Below the pieces are notes generated by a model, which was not told the origin of the DNA, searched no databases, and saw only the letters and a program-made list of their open reading frames with translations. Source: Haloarcula laminariae (GTDB taxonomy: Archaea; Halobacteriota; Halobacteria; Halobacteriales; Haloarculaceae). Taken from it: a stretch of DNA of 64,000 nt. The stretch spans positions 1,426,001-1,490,000 of the forward strand of contig NZ_JAMZFY010000001.1 of assembly GCF_025457605.1 (NCBI RefSeq), given 5' to 3'. The position numbers and the translations under genes are program-made. Positions 27,044 through 36,189 of this stretch are shown here, piece by piece (the first letter of the stretch is position 1; every line of letters starts with the position of its first letter).

Positions 27044-27571
27044 TTAATCCACTCGACCATCCTCACCGGATTTCTCTTCGGCCGGTGTCCCGCGGTACTT
27101 GGCTGCCAGCTCGACGTAGTTCCGATGTGTCTTGCCGATCTGTGCCACCTGTTCGTCACTGAGCGGACGTGTCTCGGCGGGCACTCCATAGGCCATATGG
27201 CCCGCTGGAATCCGCTGTCCCTGCCGCACGACGGCGTTTGCGGCGACGATGCAGTTCGACTCGACAGTCGCGCCGCCCATGACGGCACTGCCCATGCCGA
27301 CCAGTGCGTGGTCGTGGACGTCGGCGTAGTCGACGACGGCCCCGTGGCCGACTGTCACTTCGTCACCCAGCGTCGCGCCGTGTAACATCGTAAACTCCTG
27401 CACGTTGGTCTCCGCGCCCACTGTGACCGAGCCGCCGTCGCCGCGCAGACACACGAACGGCCAGATGCTAGACCGGGGGCCGACTTCGACGTCGCCTACT
27501 GCGTACGCCATCTCCGAGACGAACGCCTCGTCCGCTATGCTGGGTGCCGCGCCGTCAAAGGCTCGTTCCAT
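27044..27571 (-). CDS. Gamma-carbonic-anhydrase/PaaY-like hexapeptide-repeat protein
   Basis: A 175-residue left-handed beta-helix protein. The repeats are visible from about residue 20 to 130 (IWPFVCLRGDGGSVTVGAETNVQEFTM, TVGHGAVVDYADVHDHALVGMG). Zinc-binding histidines appear in GHGAVV and DVHDHALVG. Relatives such as PaaY hydrolyse CoA thioesters in phenylacetate catabolism; others are carbonic anhydrases or acyltransferase-like. The catabolic context favours a housekeeping thioesterase role, but this is an inference. ATG 27571 is preferred to the GTG at 27577. A palindrome shared with the IclR promoter lies 54 bases upstream. Confidence 0.8.
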   Translation of the reverse strand: MERAFDGAAPSIADEAFVSEMAYAVGDVEVGPRSSIWPFVCLRGDGGSVTVGAETNVQEFTMLHGATLGDEVTVGHGAVVDYADVHDHALVGMGSAVMGGATVESNCIVAANAVVRQGQRIPAGHMAYGVPAETRPLSDEQVAQIGKTHRNYVELAAKYRGTPAEEKSGEDGRVD

Positions 27572-27626
27572 ACACACCTGACGACGGTGCAGTGACTAAA
27601 ATGTGACTCGCGAGTATTGCCACATT

Positions 27627-27643
27627 GTTCGATACCGTCGAAC
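27627..27643. promoter_or_regulatory. Second candidate IclR operator GTTCGA-N5-TCGAAC
   Basis: GTTCGATACCGTCGAAC has the same half-sites and spacing as the site at 26925, and the symmetry extends two more bases each side. It lies between the acetyltransferase stop and the hexapeptide-repeat gene start, where it could control the latter. Confidence 0.6.
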
Positions 27644-27675
27644 AAATTGGCGTGGCGTCGACGCCATCAACGCTC

Positions 27676-28275
27676 TCAGCGTTCCTGCTCCGCCGGCGGC
27701 AGCCGGACCTGATCCGCGACCGGGTCGTCCAGTGAGAGCTGCATCTCGAGCTCACCGGTGAGCCGTTCGATGATGTCGAACCCGATGTTACCGTACACCG
27801 TGACCGCGGCGTCGTTGCTCGCCTCCACAGTCAGCGTCAGCGATTCGTGGCCGCGGTCGGCCGCGTACGCGACGAGCTGTCGTATCAGTTCCGACCCGAT
27901 GCCCCGGCCCTGTGCCTCGTCGGCGACGAAGACGATAAGGTGTGGCGCCGCCGCATCTTCCGGCGTCACACCCGTGTGACCCACAACTGTATCGCCCGTT
28001 TTGGCGACCAGACTCCACCCGTCGTCGGTGAACCGACCGAGCCACTGCCGAAGTCCGTCTTCGGTCACCGGTGGTAGCCCCATCGTCCTGTCCCCGGGGT
28101 CGAGTTCGAGGTACATCTCCACCAACGCATCCAGGTCCGCGCGCTGGTAGGGCCGAACGAGCCTCATGGTCGACTCGCGGTCGGTAAACCGCGGACACCG
28201 CGGGGGACAGTACGGGGTCCCCTCGCACTCGCTGTTGTCCCAGCCGTCACAGGACAACTCGTTTTCGTGGGCCAT
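27676..28275 (-). CDS. GNAT-family acetyltransferase with cysteine-rich N-terminus
   Basis: A 199-residue protein. Residues about 37 onwards form a GNAT domain: MRLVRPYQRADLDALVEMY, and the acetyl-CoA loop VADEAQGRGIGSELIRQLV. Before it lies a short cysteine-rich segment (LSCDGWDNSECEGTPYCPPRCPRF) with four cysteines that could bind a metal. The start at 28275 includes this segment; a start at the GNAT domain itself is possible. The acetyl acceptor is unknown. It lies upstream of the hexapeptide-repeat gene on the same strand. Confidence 0.78.
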   Translation of the reverse strand: MAHENELSCDGWDNSECEGTPYCPPRCPRFTDRESTMRLVRPYQRADLDALVEMYLELDPGDRTMGLPPVTEDGLRQWLGRFTDDGWSLVAKTGDTVVGHTGVTPEDAAAPHLIVFVADEAQGRGIGSELIRQLVAYAADRGHESLTLTVEASNDAAVTVYGNIGFDIIERLTGELEMQLSLDDPVADQVRLPPAEQER

Positions 28276-28374
28276 GTGAACACACATGAACTCTAGACAG
28301 TTAACAGGTGCCGGTAGCGCCGAACGGTGAGAACACGCAGTAATTATAAGGAGATATGGGGCGAACGTAACTTC

Positions 28375-28773
28375 ATGGTACAACTGTTGCTGGCACTCGA
28401 CGACGACTTATCACAGGCAGAGGCGCAGATTGCGGCCATCGAGGACATGGTCGAGACAGCGGAGGGCGCGGAGGCGTACATTCTACACGTCTTCGACGAG
28501 AACCCCGAGGGAGCGTCTGTCCACCAGATAGAGGCGATCAGAGAGACGAAAGACCGTCTCGAAGCCGCGGGCGTCACCGTCGAGCTCCTCGAGTCCAGCG
28601 GGGACCCGGCGGAAGAGATACTGAGACACGCCAAAGAGTACGACGTCGATCAAGTGTGTGTCGGTGGGCGAAAGCGGAGCCCGGCGGGGAAAGCGCTGTT
28701 CGGGAGCGTCACTCAGGACGTGATTCTCGGAACCAACCTCCCGGTGCTGGTCTGTGGTAGCTCGGGGGAGTAA
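28375..28773 (+). CDS. Universal stress protein (UspA family)
   Basis: A 132-residue UspA-fold protein starting MVQLLLALDDD, with the nucleotide-binding end VCVGGRKRSPAGKALFGSVTQDVI. The glycine pattern GxxxxxxxGxxxFGSVTQ fits ATP-binding members. An AATTATAAGGAG sequence about 35-25 bases upstream gives both a TATA-like box and a purine-rich stretch. Its stop lies three bases from the stop of the convergent chemoreceptor gene. Confidence 0.85.
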   Translation: MVQLLLALDDDLSQAEAQIAAIEDMVETAEGAEAYILHVFDENPEGASVHQIEAIRETKDRLEAAGVTVELLESSGDPAEEILRHAKEYDVDQVCVGGRKRSPAGKALFGSVTQDVILGTNLPVLVCGSSGE

Positions 28774-28776
28774 CGG

Positions 28777-30129
28777 TTAGCTCCGGTCCACCGCTTCTTC
28801 GAGGTTCCGGTCCAACGCCTCGACGTTCTCGCGGATCTGTCTGATCTGAGAGGTCTGTCGCTGGTTCGCCGTGGCGAGCTCGGCGACCTCGTCCGCCACC
28901 CGCTTTACGCCTTCGACGGTACTGTCCAGTGTGGCAGTTATCTCCTCCGCACTGGTCGCCTGATCGTCGGTCGCGTCGGCTATCTGGTCTAACTGCGTCG
29001 AGATGTCCGCGATTGCGTCCTGTATCTGCTGTTGGTTCTCGTTCACCGCCCGTATCTCCGTCTCGATTTCCCCGACCCGCTGTGTCGTCTCTTCGACGCT
29101 GGTGACGGTCTCGGTCGCTATCGTCGAGATGGCGTCTATCATCCCCTCGATACGGTCGGCCTCTACCTGGGATTCAGCCGCTAAACTCTTGACTTCGTCC
29201 GCGACCACGGCGAAACCCTCGCCGGCCTCGCCGGCACGAGCCGCTTCGATGGAGGCGTTCAGCGCGAGCATGTTTATCTGCTCGGCCAAGTCGTCGATAG
29301 TCGCCACCACGTCGTCTATCTCGGCTATCTGGTCGGCCAGCTCCGTCGCATCGGTCGCCATCTGTTCGCTCGCTTCCGTGACGGTTTCGACCGTCTCCAG
29401 CAAGTCCTGCGTGGCGGCCTCGGAGTCTTCGGCCAGCGTCTCGGTCGCGTCACTCTGTGTACTGATGGTATCGACGCTCGACGCGACTTCCTCGGTCGTC
29501 GCGCTCAGCGTCTGTATCTCCCCGTCGATGCGTTCGATGCTGTCGGCCTCTTTCTCCGCGATGTCCGCTATCTCCTCCGCGTTCTCGGTCACCTGAGTGG
29601 CCGCGGACTCGAGGTCGCCGACGGACGCGTCTATGTCTTTCTGGACTCGTTCCTGTACCGCCTGCATCGACTCGCGCTGTTCGACCAGGTCAGTGACCCG
29701 ACTGACGTACTCGAAACAGCCGACGATGTCCCCATCGGGGGACACCAGCGGGACGCCGGTCGCGCGGACGTGCCAGTCGGTTCCGTCGTCGTGAGAGCCC
29801 GACCTGACTGCCGTCTCCCTGATGGCCTCACCCGTCCGGACCACTTCTTCGGCGAGCGTCTCAGTCACGTCTTCGGTCCCCACTACCTCGTGTGCCGGTC
29901 GGTTCAGCGCGTCCTCGGCGGGGGTGCCGATGAACTCCTCTTGCTCTTCGTTCCAGTGTGTCAGGCGCCCGTCGCCGTCGACGACGATGACCGGCTCGGG
30001 GAACAACGCGACCATCTGGTCGAAGAGGCTCCGCCAGTGGTCGCGCTGGGCGCGCAGGCGTTCGGTCTCCTCGGAGTCCTCCGACACGTCGGCCGCTACT
30101 GTCGCGTCATCCGGGCGAGATGTGGACAT
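28777..30129 (-). CDS. Cytosolic PAS-domain methyl-accepting chemotaxis transducer
   Basis: A 450-residue chemoreceptor without membrane segments, so it should be a soluble transducer. Residues about 30-150 form a PAS domain ([45 protein letters not shown]). A long coiled-coil signalling domain follows, with the conserved hairpin tip [19 protein letters not shown] and [13 protein letters not shown] that contacts CheA/CheW. The PAS domain could bind a small aromatic, haem or flavin ligand. No che genes are in the window. Chemotaxis towards substrates of the nearby pathway is plausible. Confidence 0.9.
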   Translation of the reverse strand: MSTSRPDDATVAADVSEDSEETERLRAQRDHWRSLFDQMVALFPEPVIVVDGDGRLTHWNEEQEEFIGTPAEDALNRPAHEVVGTEDVTETLAEEVVRTGEAIRETAVRSGSHDDGTDWHVRATGVPLVSPDGDIVGCFEYVSRVTDLVEQRESMQAVQERVQKDIDASVGDLESAATQVTENAEEIADIAEKEADSIERIDGEIQTLSATTEEVASSVDTISTQSDATETLAEDSEAATQDLLETVETVTEASEQMATDATELADQIAEIDDVVATIDDLAEQINMLALNASIEAARAGEAGEGFAVVADEVKSLAAESQVEADRIEGMIDAISTIATETVTSVEETTQRVGEIETEIRAVNENQQQIQDAIADISTQLDQIADATDDQATSAEEITATLDSTVEGVKRVADEVAELATANQRQTSQIRQIRENVEALDRNLEEAVDRS

Positions 30130-30187
30130 GTACCAGACAATTCTGCTTCCGCATGATAAGATATTCCATACCGGAAGCTGTTACACC

Positions 30188-30637
30188 TCACTCGCTGCTG
30201 TCCGCTCGTCGCTGGACCAGCGCGGTCGCCTCGTAGGAGACGACCAGGTCGTCGTCCTGGTTCAGTCCCTCGTGGCCAGTCGTCACGATGCCCCGGTTCG
30301 GGTTACTTTCGGAGGGGCGTTTGTCGAGTATCTCGGTGCGGAGCCGTAGCTCGTCGCCCGGGCGGAGCGGGCGGTGCCACCGGAGCTCGTCGACGCCGAG
30401 ACCGGCCTGCGTCGCCGTGTCTTCGTTACTCTGGACGTGGAGGCGCATACAGATGGCGGCTGTCTGCCACCCCGACGCGACCAGTCCGCCGAAGACGGAG
30501 CTCTTGGCCGCTTCCTCGTCCGTATGGAACGGTTGTGGGTCGTACTTTTCGCCGAACTCGGTAATCTCCTCCTTGGAGATGCGATACCCGTCCGAAGTCT
30601 GCCTATCCCCGACCGAGATGTCCTCGTAGAAGCGCAT
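30188..30637 (-). CDS. MaoC-like (R)-enoyl-CoA hydratase/dehydratase
   Basis: A 149-residue hotdog protein of the MaoC type. The hydratase motif is seen in ITEFGEKYDPQPFHTDEEAA with the Asp/His pair and ASGWQTAAICMRL. The sequence LRWHRPLRPGDELRL is the usual following segment. It adds or removes water on enoyl-CoA or related acyl-CoA intermediates. It is divergent from the orphan synthetase alpha gene, with 138 bases between. Confidence 0.85.
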   Translation of the reverse strand: MRFYEDISVGDRQTSDGYRISKEEITEFGEKYDPQPFHTDEEAAKSSVFGGLVASGWQTAAICMRLHVQSNEDTATQAGLGVDELRWHRPLRPGDELRLRTEILDKRPSESNPNRGIVTTGHEGLNQDDDLVVSYEATALVQRRADSSE

Positions 30638-30775
30638 GCGTACCCGGATGCGACGAGTGAATAAAAAACCGACGCGAACGCCGCCGACGCTGGCCGAGCA
30701 TCCGCTGAGCGGGCGTCTCGCTGCCCGATAGCTAACAGTCGAAAATTATATTCAAGCATCGGGGAAAGTGAGTGT

Positions 30776-32101
30776 ATGAGTCTCACAGACCTGTTCGATC
30801 CTGACAGCATCGCTGTCATCGGCGCGTCGAAGACATCGGGCAAGCTCGGCAACGACGCGATGGCGAACGCGAAGGAGTTCGACGGCCCCGTATACCCGGT
30901 GAACCCGTCAGGGGAGGGGGCGGTGTACGGCTACGATTTCGTCGCCTCCGTCGGTGACACCGACGCCGACCTCGCGCTCTGCTGTGTGCCCGGCCCGGCG
31001 ACCCCGGACGTCATCGAGGAGTGCGGTGAGGCCGGCGTCGGGGCCGCCGTCGTCTTCGCTGGCGGGTTCGCCGAAGCCGGCGAGCGTGGCAGCGAGCTGC
31101 AAGGCGAGATACGCTCTCTCGCTGACGACTACGATATGTCCATCCTCGGCCCGAACACGGCCGGGCACATCATCCCGCACCGGGACCTGTTCAGTTCCTT
31201 CGTTCCGGGCTTCGACGAAATCGAGTCCGGCGATGTCGCGATAGCGGCACAGAGCGGCGGGGTCGGGGTGACGGCCACGTTCCAGCTGGACCGCGAGGGG
31301 TACGGAACCGCCGGGATGTACGGCCTCGGGAACCGCGTGAACACGGATTTCGACGACGTGGTGCCGATGCTCGACGACGACCCCGAGACGGACGCCATAG
31401 CGCTCCATATCGAGGGGACCGATGAAATCGACGGTGCTATCGAAGCGGTCGACGAAGCGAGTACGCCCGTCGTCGCCCTCAAATCGGGCAACCAGATGGC
31501 GGAGTTCGTCCAGGCCCACACGGCGGCACCGATACAGGAGTACGAGCGGTACGAGGAGGCGTTCACGGACGCGGGCGCCGTCATGGCGGACTCGATGACC
31601 GAACTCCTAGACGGGGGCCGTGTCCTCGCACAGTGTCCGCAGGCGGACGGCCCGAACGTCGGACTCGTCACCGCACAGGCCGGGCCGGGAATCATGATGG
31701 CCGACTATCTCGACGAACGCGGCGTGAACTTCCCCGAACTGACCGCGGAGACCCGGGAGCGTCTCGACGATATCCTGCTCGGGTTCACCTACGACCGCAA
31801 CCCCGTCGATACGGGCCGGCCGATGCCGGAGTTCGGTGACGTCATCGACGCGGTTGGGCGCGACGACAACGTGGATATCGTCCTCGTCTACGAGATATTC
31901 GAGCACTCCCTTGGGTATCCCGTCGAGGAGCTCGAACGGCTCGTGGCCGACATCGACAAACCCGTCGTCTTCACCGTCGCCGGGCCGGACGAGGCCCTGG
32001 CCGACGACCGGGAACGGATGGAAGACCTCGGCGTGGCGACGTTCGACACCCCCGAACGCGGCGCCTACGCCGCGTCCGTTCTCGCCGAAACGTCGCGGTG
32101 A
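30776..32101 (+). CDS. Orphan ADP-forming acyl-CoA synthetase alpha-type subunit
   Basis: A 441-residue paralogue of the alpha subunit at 19.8-21.2 kb, colinear from the start (IAVIGASKTSGKLGNDAMANA, LCCVPGPATPDVIEECGEAG, QAGPGIMMADYL). No beta subunit follows. The phosphohistidine position is kept at residue 248, but the surroundings read QAHTAAPIQEYER instead of the glycine-rich SHTGALTG, so the active-site loop has diverged. A TATA-like AAATTATATT lies about 27 bases upstream. It may share the beta subunit encoded at 19.1 kb or act in another reaction. Confidence 0.82.
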   Translation: MSLTDLFDPDSIAVIGASKTSGKLGNDAMANAKEFDGPVYPVNPSGEGAVYGYDFVASVGDTDADLALCCVPGPATPDVIEECGEAGVGAAVVFAGGFAEAGERGSELQGEIRSLADDYDMSILGPNTAGHIIPHRDLFSSFVPGFDEIESGDVAIAAQSGGVGVTATFQLDREGYGTAGMYGLGNRVNTDFDDVVPMLDDDPETDAIALHIEGTDEIDGAIEAVDEASTPVVALKSGNQMAEFVQAHTAAPIQEYERYEEAFTDAGAVMADSMTELLDGGRVLAQCPQADGPNVGLVTAQAGPGIMMADYLDERGVNFPELTAETRERLDDILLGFTYDRNPVDTGRPMPEFGDVIDAVGRDDNVDIVLVYEIFEHSLGYPVEELERLVADIDKPVVFTVAGPDEALADDRERMEDLGVATFDTPERGAYAASVLAETSR

Positions 32102-32233
32102 GCGCCTGACTGGTCACGAGCGTAGCTACTGTCGCTTTTCGAACCGCCGTCAGGTCCGCTTCCCTGGCGCTGTCGCCGAATGGTGAAGCCAACTATCAGA
32201 AAAGTTTAGGTAGTATCAGTCGAGACATATTGT

Positions 32234-32554
32234 ATGGTACGAGCAAGCAACCTGGCAGAAGCGGCTGCCGAAGCCGAAGACCTTCCGGAGCCACGTGACA
32301 TCGTCGGCGAAAACGAGGAGATTCCCATCGAGGAGATATTCGACGAGGCGTTCATGCAGGCTAACACCGACTTCGAGACCTTCGACGAGATGGTCGCGGC
32401 CAGCCCGTCGGAGGCCGAGTCGGCCGCAACTCTCGAACTAGTGCCTGATGGCAGCTGGGACAGCTTCGTCGAGGAGACCACGACGTTCGCAGACGAAGAG
32501 GAGATGGTGTTTGCCGCCCGCGACCACTGGGTCGAGACCCAGCTTGGGCTGTAA
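32234..32554 (+). CDS. Small acidic protein of unknown function
   Basis: A 106-residue, strongly acidic, soluble protein with no recognisable motif. The composition (many Glu and Asp, few basic residues) is typical of expressed haloarchaeal proteins, and TTTAGGTAGTATC about 30 bases upstream resembles a promoter box. It lies between the synthetase alpha gene and the flavin monooxygenase on the same strand. I do not recognise the family. Confidence 0.6.
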   Translation: MVRASNLAEAAAEAEDLPEPRDIVGENEEIPIEEIFDEAFMQANTDFETFDEMVAASPSEAESAATLELVPDGSWDSFVEETTTFADEEEMVFAARDHWVETQLGL

Positions 32555-32688
32555 GCACGACGCTGGTGTTGCTCGCACCCTGTCGAACAGCGACGCAGAT
32601 ATTCGGACTTAGAGCTTCTTAGCGGCAGGAATTCGCGTCTTAACCACAATAATTATGACGGTCCTGTCGTAAGGGACATGTGAACACG

Positions 32689-33924
32689 ATGAGTACCACT
32701 GATACAGAGCAACCAGTGTTGATCGCTGGCGCGGGGCCGGTCGGGATGACCACGGCTCTCGCACTGCACGCACGTGGTGTGCCCGCGACAATCCTCGAAG
32801 CGGAGTCCGAAGACCGGGACCGCTCCGGCAGCCGAGCTATCTACGTCCACGGCACCACGCTCCACACACTCGAACGGGTCCATCCGGGCCTCGGTGAGAA
32901 CCTCGTCGAGGAGGGCCTCGTCTGGCCGACCCGACGGACCTGCTGGCGGGGCAAGGAAGTGTTCAAGCGGACGTACGACAACCCCGGCGGCGACGGGAAG
33001 TTCCCGCACTTCACCAGCGTCCCGCAGGTCCGCACCGAGGACTTCATGCACGAGGCCATCGACGAGGCTGGCATCGACATCCACTGGGACTGCGCTGTCG
33101 AGTCGGTCGAGTCCAGCGCAGACGGCGTCCACGTCGAGACATCCGACGGCCGTGAGTGGGAGACGCCCTATCTCGTCGGCGCGGACGGCGGCGGTTCGAC
33201 GGTCCGAAAGGAGATCGGTGCCGAGTTCGAGGGCGACCAATCCGAGAACTCGTTTATCATCGCCGACGTCGAGGAGCTCGAAGACGAGGACGAGCAGTGG
33301 CCCCTCGAACGGCTGTTCCACTACGACGCCCCGGAAGTCGGCGGCCGAAACGTCATGCTGGTCCCGTTTACCGGCGGCTGGCGGCTCGACATCCAGTGCC
33401 TCGAGGACGACGACCCCGAGGAGCTGGTCACCGACGAGAAGATGCGCGAATTCGTCGCCGCAGTGATGGGCGAGGAGTACGTCGACGGGCTCCACTGGGT
33501 GTCCAGTTACAAGTTCCTGCAGGTCATGGCGGACACGTTTATCGACGACGAGAGGCGGGTTCTCCTCGCCGGCGAAGCCGCACACCTGCTGGCGCCCTTC
33601 GGCGCTCGTGGGATGAACTCCGGGGTCGCCGACGCCGACGAAGCCGCCTCCGCAGTCGCCACGGCGTACAACTCCCAGAACGACGCTGTCGCCCGCGACG
33701 AGGTCGAACTGTACGCGGCACGGCGGGAGAAGGCCGCCGAATACAACCTGAACGCGGCCGGACAGGCCCTGGAGTACCTCCAGGGAGACAACCCGGCGAC
33801 GGTGCTCCGGAAGGAAGCCGCGGCGTCCCTGGCCGACTACTTCGAGCCGGCCGGCGAGTACCTCGACGACGCGCCGTACGGCCCCCACGACGCCCCGCCG
33901 ATCGTCTCGACCGGGAACTACTGA
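32689..33924 (+). CDS. FAD-dependent aromatic-ring monooxygenase
   Basis: A 411-residue group A flavin hydroxylase. The FAD-binding motif is VLIAGAGPVGMTTALALHARG, the DG motif is VGADGGGSTVRKEIG, and the GD motif is LLAGEAAHLLAPFGARGMNSGVADA, close to MhpA- and hydroxybenzoate-hydroxylase-type enzymes. It would hydroxylate an aromatic acid with NAD(P)H and O2. A 3- or 4-hydroxybenzoate or salicylate hydroxylase producing gentisate would link to the dioxygenase 14 kb away; this is inference. ATG 32689 is preferred to the GTG at 32680. Confidence 0.86.
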   Translation: MSTTDTEQPVLIAGAGPVGMTTALALHARGVPATILEAESEDRDRSGSRAIYVHGTTLHTLERVHPGLGENLVEEGLVWPTRRTCWRGKEVFKRTYDNPGGDGKFPHFTSVPQVRTEDFMHEAIDEAGIDIHWDCAVESVESSADGVHVETSDGREWETPYLVGADGGGSTVRKEIGAEFEGDQSENSFIIADVEELEDEDEQWPLERLFHYDAPEVGGRNVMLVPFTGGWRLDIQCLEDDDPEELVTDEKMREFVAAVMGEEYVDGLHWVSSYKFLQVMADTFIDDERRVLLAGEAAHLLAPFGARGMNSGVADADEAASAVATAYNSQNDAVARDEVELYAARREKAAEYNLNAAGQALEYLQGDNPATVLRKEAAASLADYFEPAGEYLDDAPYGPHDAPPIVSTGNY

Positions 33925-34533
33925 ACGGTGACTGTCACCGGCGACAGGTAGCGCAACGCCATGCGCTTCCGGACCAATTTCGTGAACGCGACCCGATAGC
34001 TGCGCTGTATTTTTCGTGTTCCCGGCCGGCCCGGAGCCAGTGATATCGGAACCCGGCCTAACTACCGGAGTCGTTCAACGGGCGCATCCCGGTATTCGTT
34101 TGGACAATCCCGGCCGCCACTTCCAGATACTCGTCGTTAGGATATTTGTTCCCACAATCATATCAGAACACAGTTATACTGACGAACACCTCGAACTCCA
34201 GAGGTGAAATCAGACTCGGTGAAGTCAACTTCACGGCCCGGTCTGTCGCTATGGACGGGGACCGGGCCAGGAGTCGGTCTTTGGTTTGCGTGGCCGTGTC
34301 TATTTTCCCTTCTCAGACATTTTCTCGTCCTCGATGTTCTGATATTTCGCCTCTAGCGGCCCCAGAAACACGAACAGCGCCGTTTCGAGGGCGTACCAGA
34401 TATTCCGATAGGGCTAAACCGGACCGGTTACCTCCCGCTCGTTCTCGCAGAGTCAGGTATACTTTCGTGGCGGTGCTAGCTGGCGATGCAAGGTGAGGTA
34501 AACGTGATTTCAGCTGTCCACAGTCGGAATCAC
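33925..34533. other. Gene-free stretch
   Basis: About 600 bases between the monooxygenase and IS6 remnant C hold no supported gene. A short protein-like reverse-strand fragment near 34060-34150 (EYLEVAAGIVQTNTG) ends in a stop, but has no start or family that I can identify. The base composition becomes more AT-rich towards the right. Confidence 0.4.
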
Positions 34534-34720
34534 ATGCCTCAGCGGTATCGCGACCGGACAGGCCTGGATTTTGTGGAGCACGAGCGGACACCCAAGTGGC
34601 GAAGCTTGATATTCAGAAGTGCGTGTCGTATTTTCACTTTCACAGACTATCTGGAGTCTTGATAACTTTGCTGTCAAAAATCCTCTCTGGCATTACTTCG
34701 GGTACGGACAGGAGCGCGGG
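34534..34720 (+). pseudogene. IS6-family transposase N-terminal remnant (remnant C)
   Basis: Reading from 34534 gives TGLDFVEHERTPKW, the N-terminal signature of haloarchaeal IS6 transposases. After a frameshift it continues with AKLDIQKC, and later SLDNFAVKN-like residues match the helix-turn-helix region. The catalytic domain is absent. The bases from 34720 to 34924 show nothing further. Remnant D on the opposite strand lies beyond azlCD. Confidence 0.65.
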
Positions 34721-34924
34721 ACTGTGCTGGCGTGGGCCAGTCTGGCCGGTCATGTGCCAGCTGTACGGTGATTGTGGGCCAGCCGGACGGCTTGTCGCAG
34801 GTCAGTGTCGTGGGCGAAGTCAATGGAAGTAGGACACTCGAAGTCGTAGTGAACCGCTAATACACGGCTCAATTCAATCTGATATCCGGGGTGCCGTGGC
34901 TGTTACGTAGTGAGGCCTGAGCGA

Positions 34925-35272
34925 TCAGATTAGCGGCAGCAGGACAAAGCGAACAGCCCAGAGGGTCCCCATGCCCGCCCCAATCGTCATGAAGACGTTC
35001 TCTGTTCGCCAGGCGACACCGCCTGCGATGCCTCCCGCGATGAGTTTATCGACAGCGATGCCACCAGTCCCCGGCTCTAGCGTGATGAACGATGGCAGAA
35101 CGAGCGCGGCTAACACAGCGGCTGGAACAAATCGGAGTGTGCGCGTAATCTCGGGCGGGATCTCGTCGAGATATCCAAAGAGCCCGATGAACGATACCCT
35201 GATCAGGAAGGTGAGTACACCGATGACAACGATGAGGCCCCAGATGGCGGGGGCAGCATAACTAGTTGCCAT
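34925..35272 (-). CDS. azlD: Branched-chain amino acid export protein AzlD
   Basis: A 115-residue membrane protein with about four helices and the AzlD pattern: GVLTFLIRVSFIGLFG, LRFVPAAVLAALVLPSF, and a final GTLWAVRFVLLPLI. AzlD is the small partner of AzlC in export of branched-chain amino acids or analogues. Its start overlaps the azlC end by 11 bases, so the pair is coupled. Confidence 0.87.
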   Translation of the reverse strand: MATSYAAPAIWGLIVVIGVLTFLIRVSFIGLFGYLDEIPPEITRTLRFVPAAVLAALVLPSFITLEPGTGGIAVDKLIAGGIAGGVAWRTENVFMTIGAGMGTLWAVRFVLLPLI

Positions 35273-35957
35273 TCGACGCCCCCTCCATGGCGACCTCTGT
35301 GAGACGCCCCGCCACAATACCGGCTGTGGCACCGACGAGCAAGCCCAGGTCGAGCGGCAACCCGGCAGTCCCAACGGCGGTGATACCACCGAGTATGCCG
35401 GCGACGGTCGTGGGGCTGTCCTCCATCGCCGGGACCAACAGGGCCAGAAAGACCAACGGGACAGCGAACTCGAGGCCGAGTGATTCGGGAACATTCGTCC
35501 CGAGGACGACGCCGGCAACAGTGGTCAGCTGCCAGACGGCCCACAGCGTGGCTGCCACACCGAAATAATAGGCGACAGAGTGGGCCGAATCCTCACTCCG
35601 GTAGCGGGCAATAGTGAGCGCGTACGCTTGATCCGTTAGAAGGTATGCGACTGTCGCCTTCAGTCGATTCGATATATCCTGGAAATAGGGCGCAACAGAC
35701 GCCGAGTACATCAGCATGCGGAGGTTGATGACGACAGCGGTGACGACAACAATCGCAAGCGGAGCGTCGCGACCGATGAGATCCAGCGCAGCGAGCTGTG
35801 CCGCCCCGGCAAACACGATAGTAGACAGTCCCACGGCCTCCGCAAGTCCGAGGCCCGCGTTCACAGTGGCGAGGCCAGCGACGAACCCGAACGGGATGAC
35901 TCCCAGTAGCAGAGGGAGGACATCTCTGACCCCCTGACGGAACTCTGAACGGTCCAT
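35262..35957 (-). CDS. azlC: Branched-chain amino acid exporter AzlC
   Basis: A 231-residue membrane protein, normal AzlC length. It begins FRQGVRDVLPLLLGVIPFG and contains VGLSTIVFAGAAQLAALDLIG and INLRMLMYSASVAPYF, both conserved in the family. It forms a two-gene operon with azlD. The pair is isolated between IS6 remnants C and D, suggesting it arrived as cargo. Confidence 0.9.
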   Translation of the reverse strand: MDRSEFRQGVRDVLPLLLGVIPFGFVAGLATVNAGLGLAEAVGLSTIVFAGAAQLAALDLIGRDAPLAIVVVTAVVINLRMLMYSASVAPYFQDISNRLKATVAYLLTDQAYALTIARYRSEDSAHSVAYYFGVAATLWAVWQLTTVAGVVLGTNVPESLGLEFAVPLVFLALLVPAMEDSPTTVAGILGGITAVGTAGLPLDLGLLVGATAGIVAGRLTEVAMEGASNGN

Positions 35958-36189
35958 ATATTGTCGTTGTCGTCCCCCCGTTTACGCGTAATCATCCGGA
36001 CCGCCACACACCCCGATGCCACAGCAGGGGCGTACGAGAGCAGGCATCCATTGTTGCTAAGCTATCCAAATCGGTGTTGCTCACAGTCGGTGTTTGATTC
36101 GGATTTGTCACGGTACAGTGTGGTAGGTGTCTGTATTAGGTATGTTATATTACATACTATAATTCTAACTTTTCTCAGTTAGTATTTCT

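Noticed and set aside
34060-34150. Short reverse-strand protein-like fragment EYLEVAAGIVQTNTG
   Set aside because: Only about 30 codons, no start, and no family could be recognised; kept as a note in the gene-free stretch.
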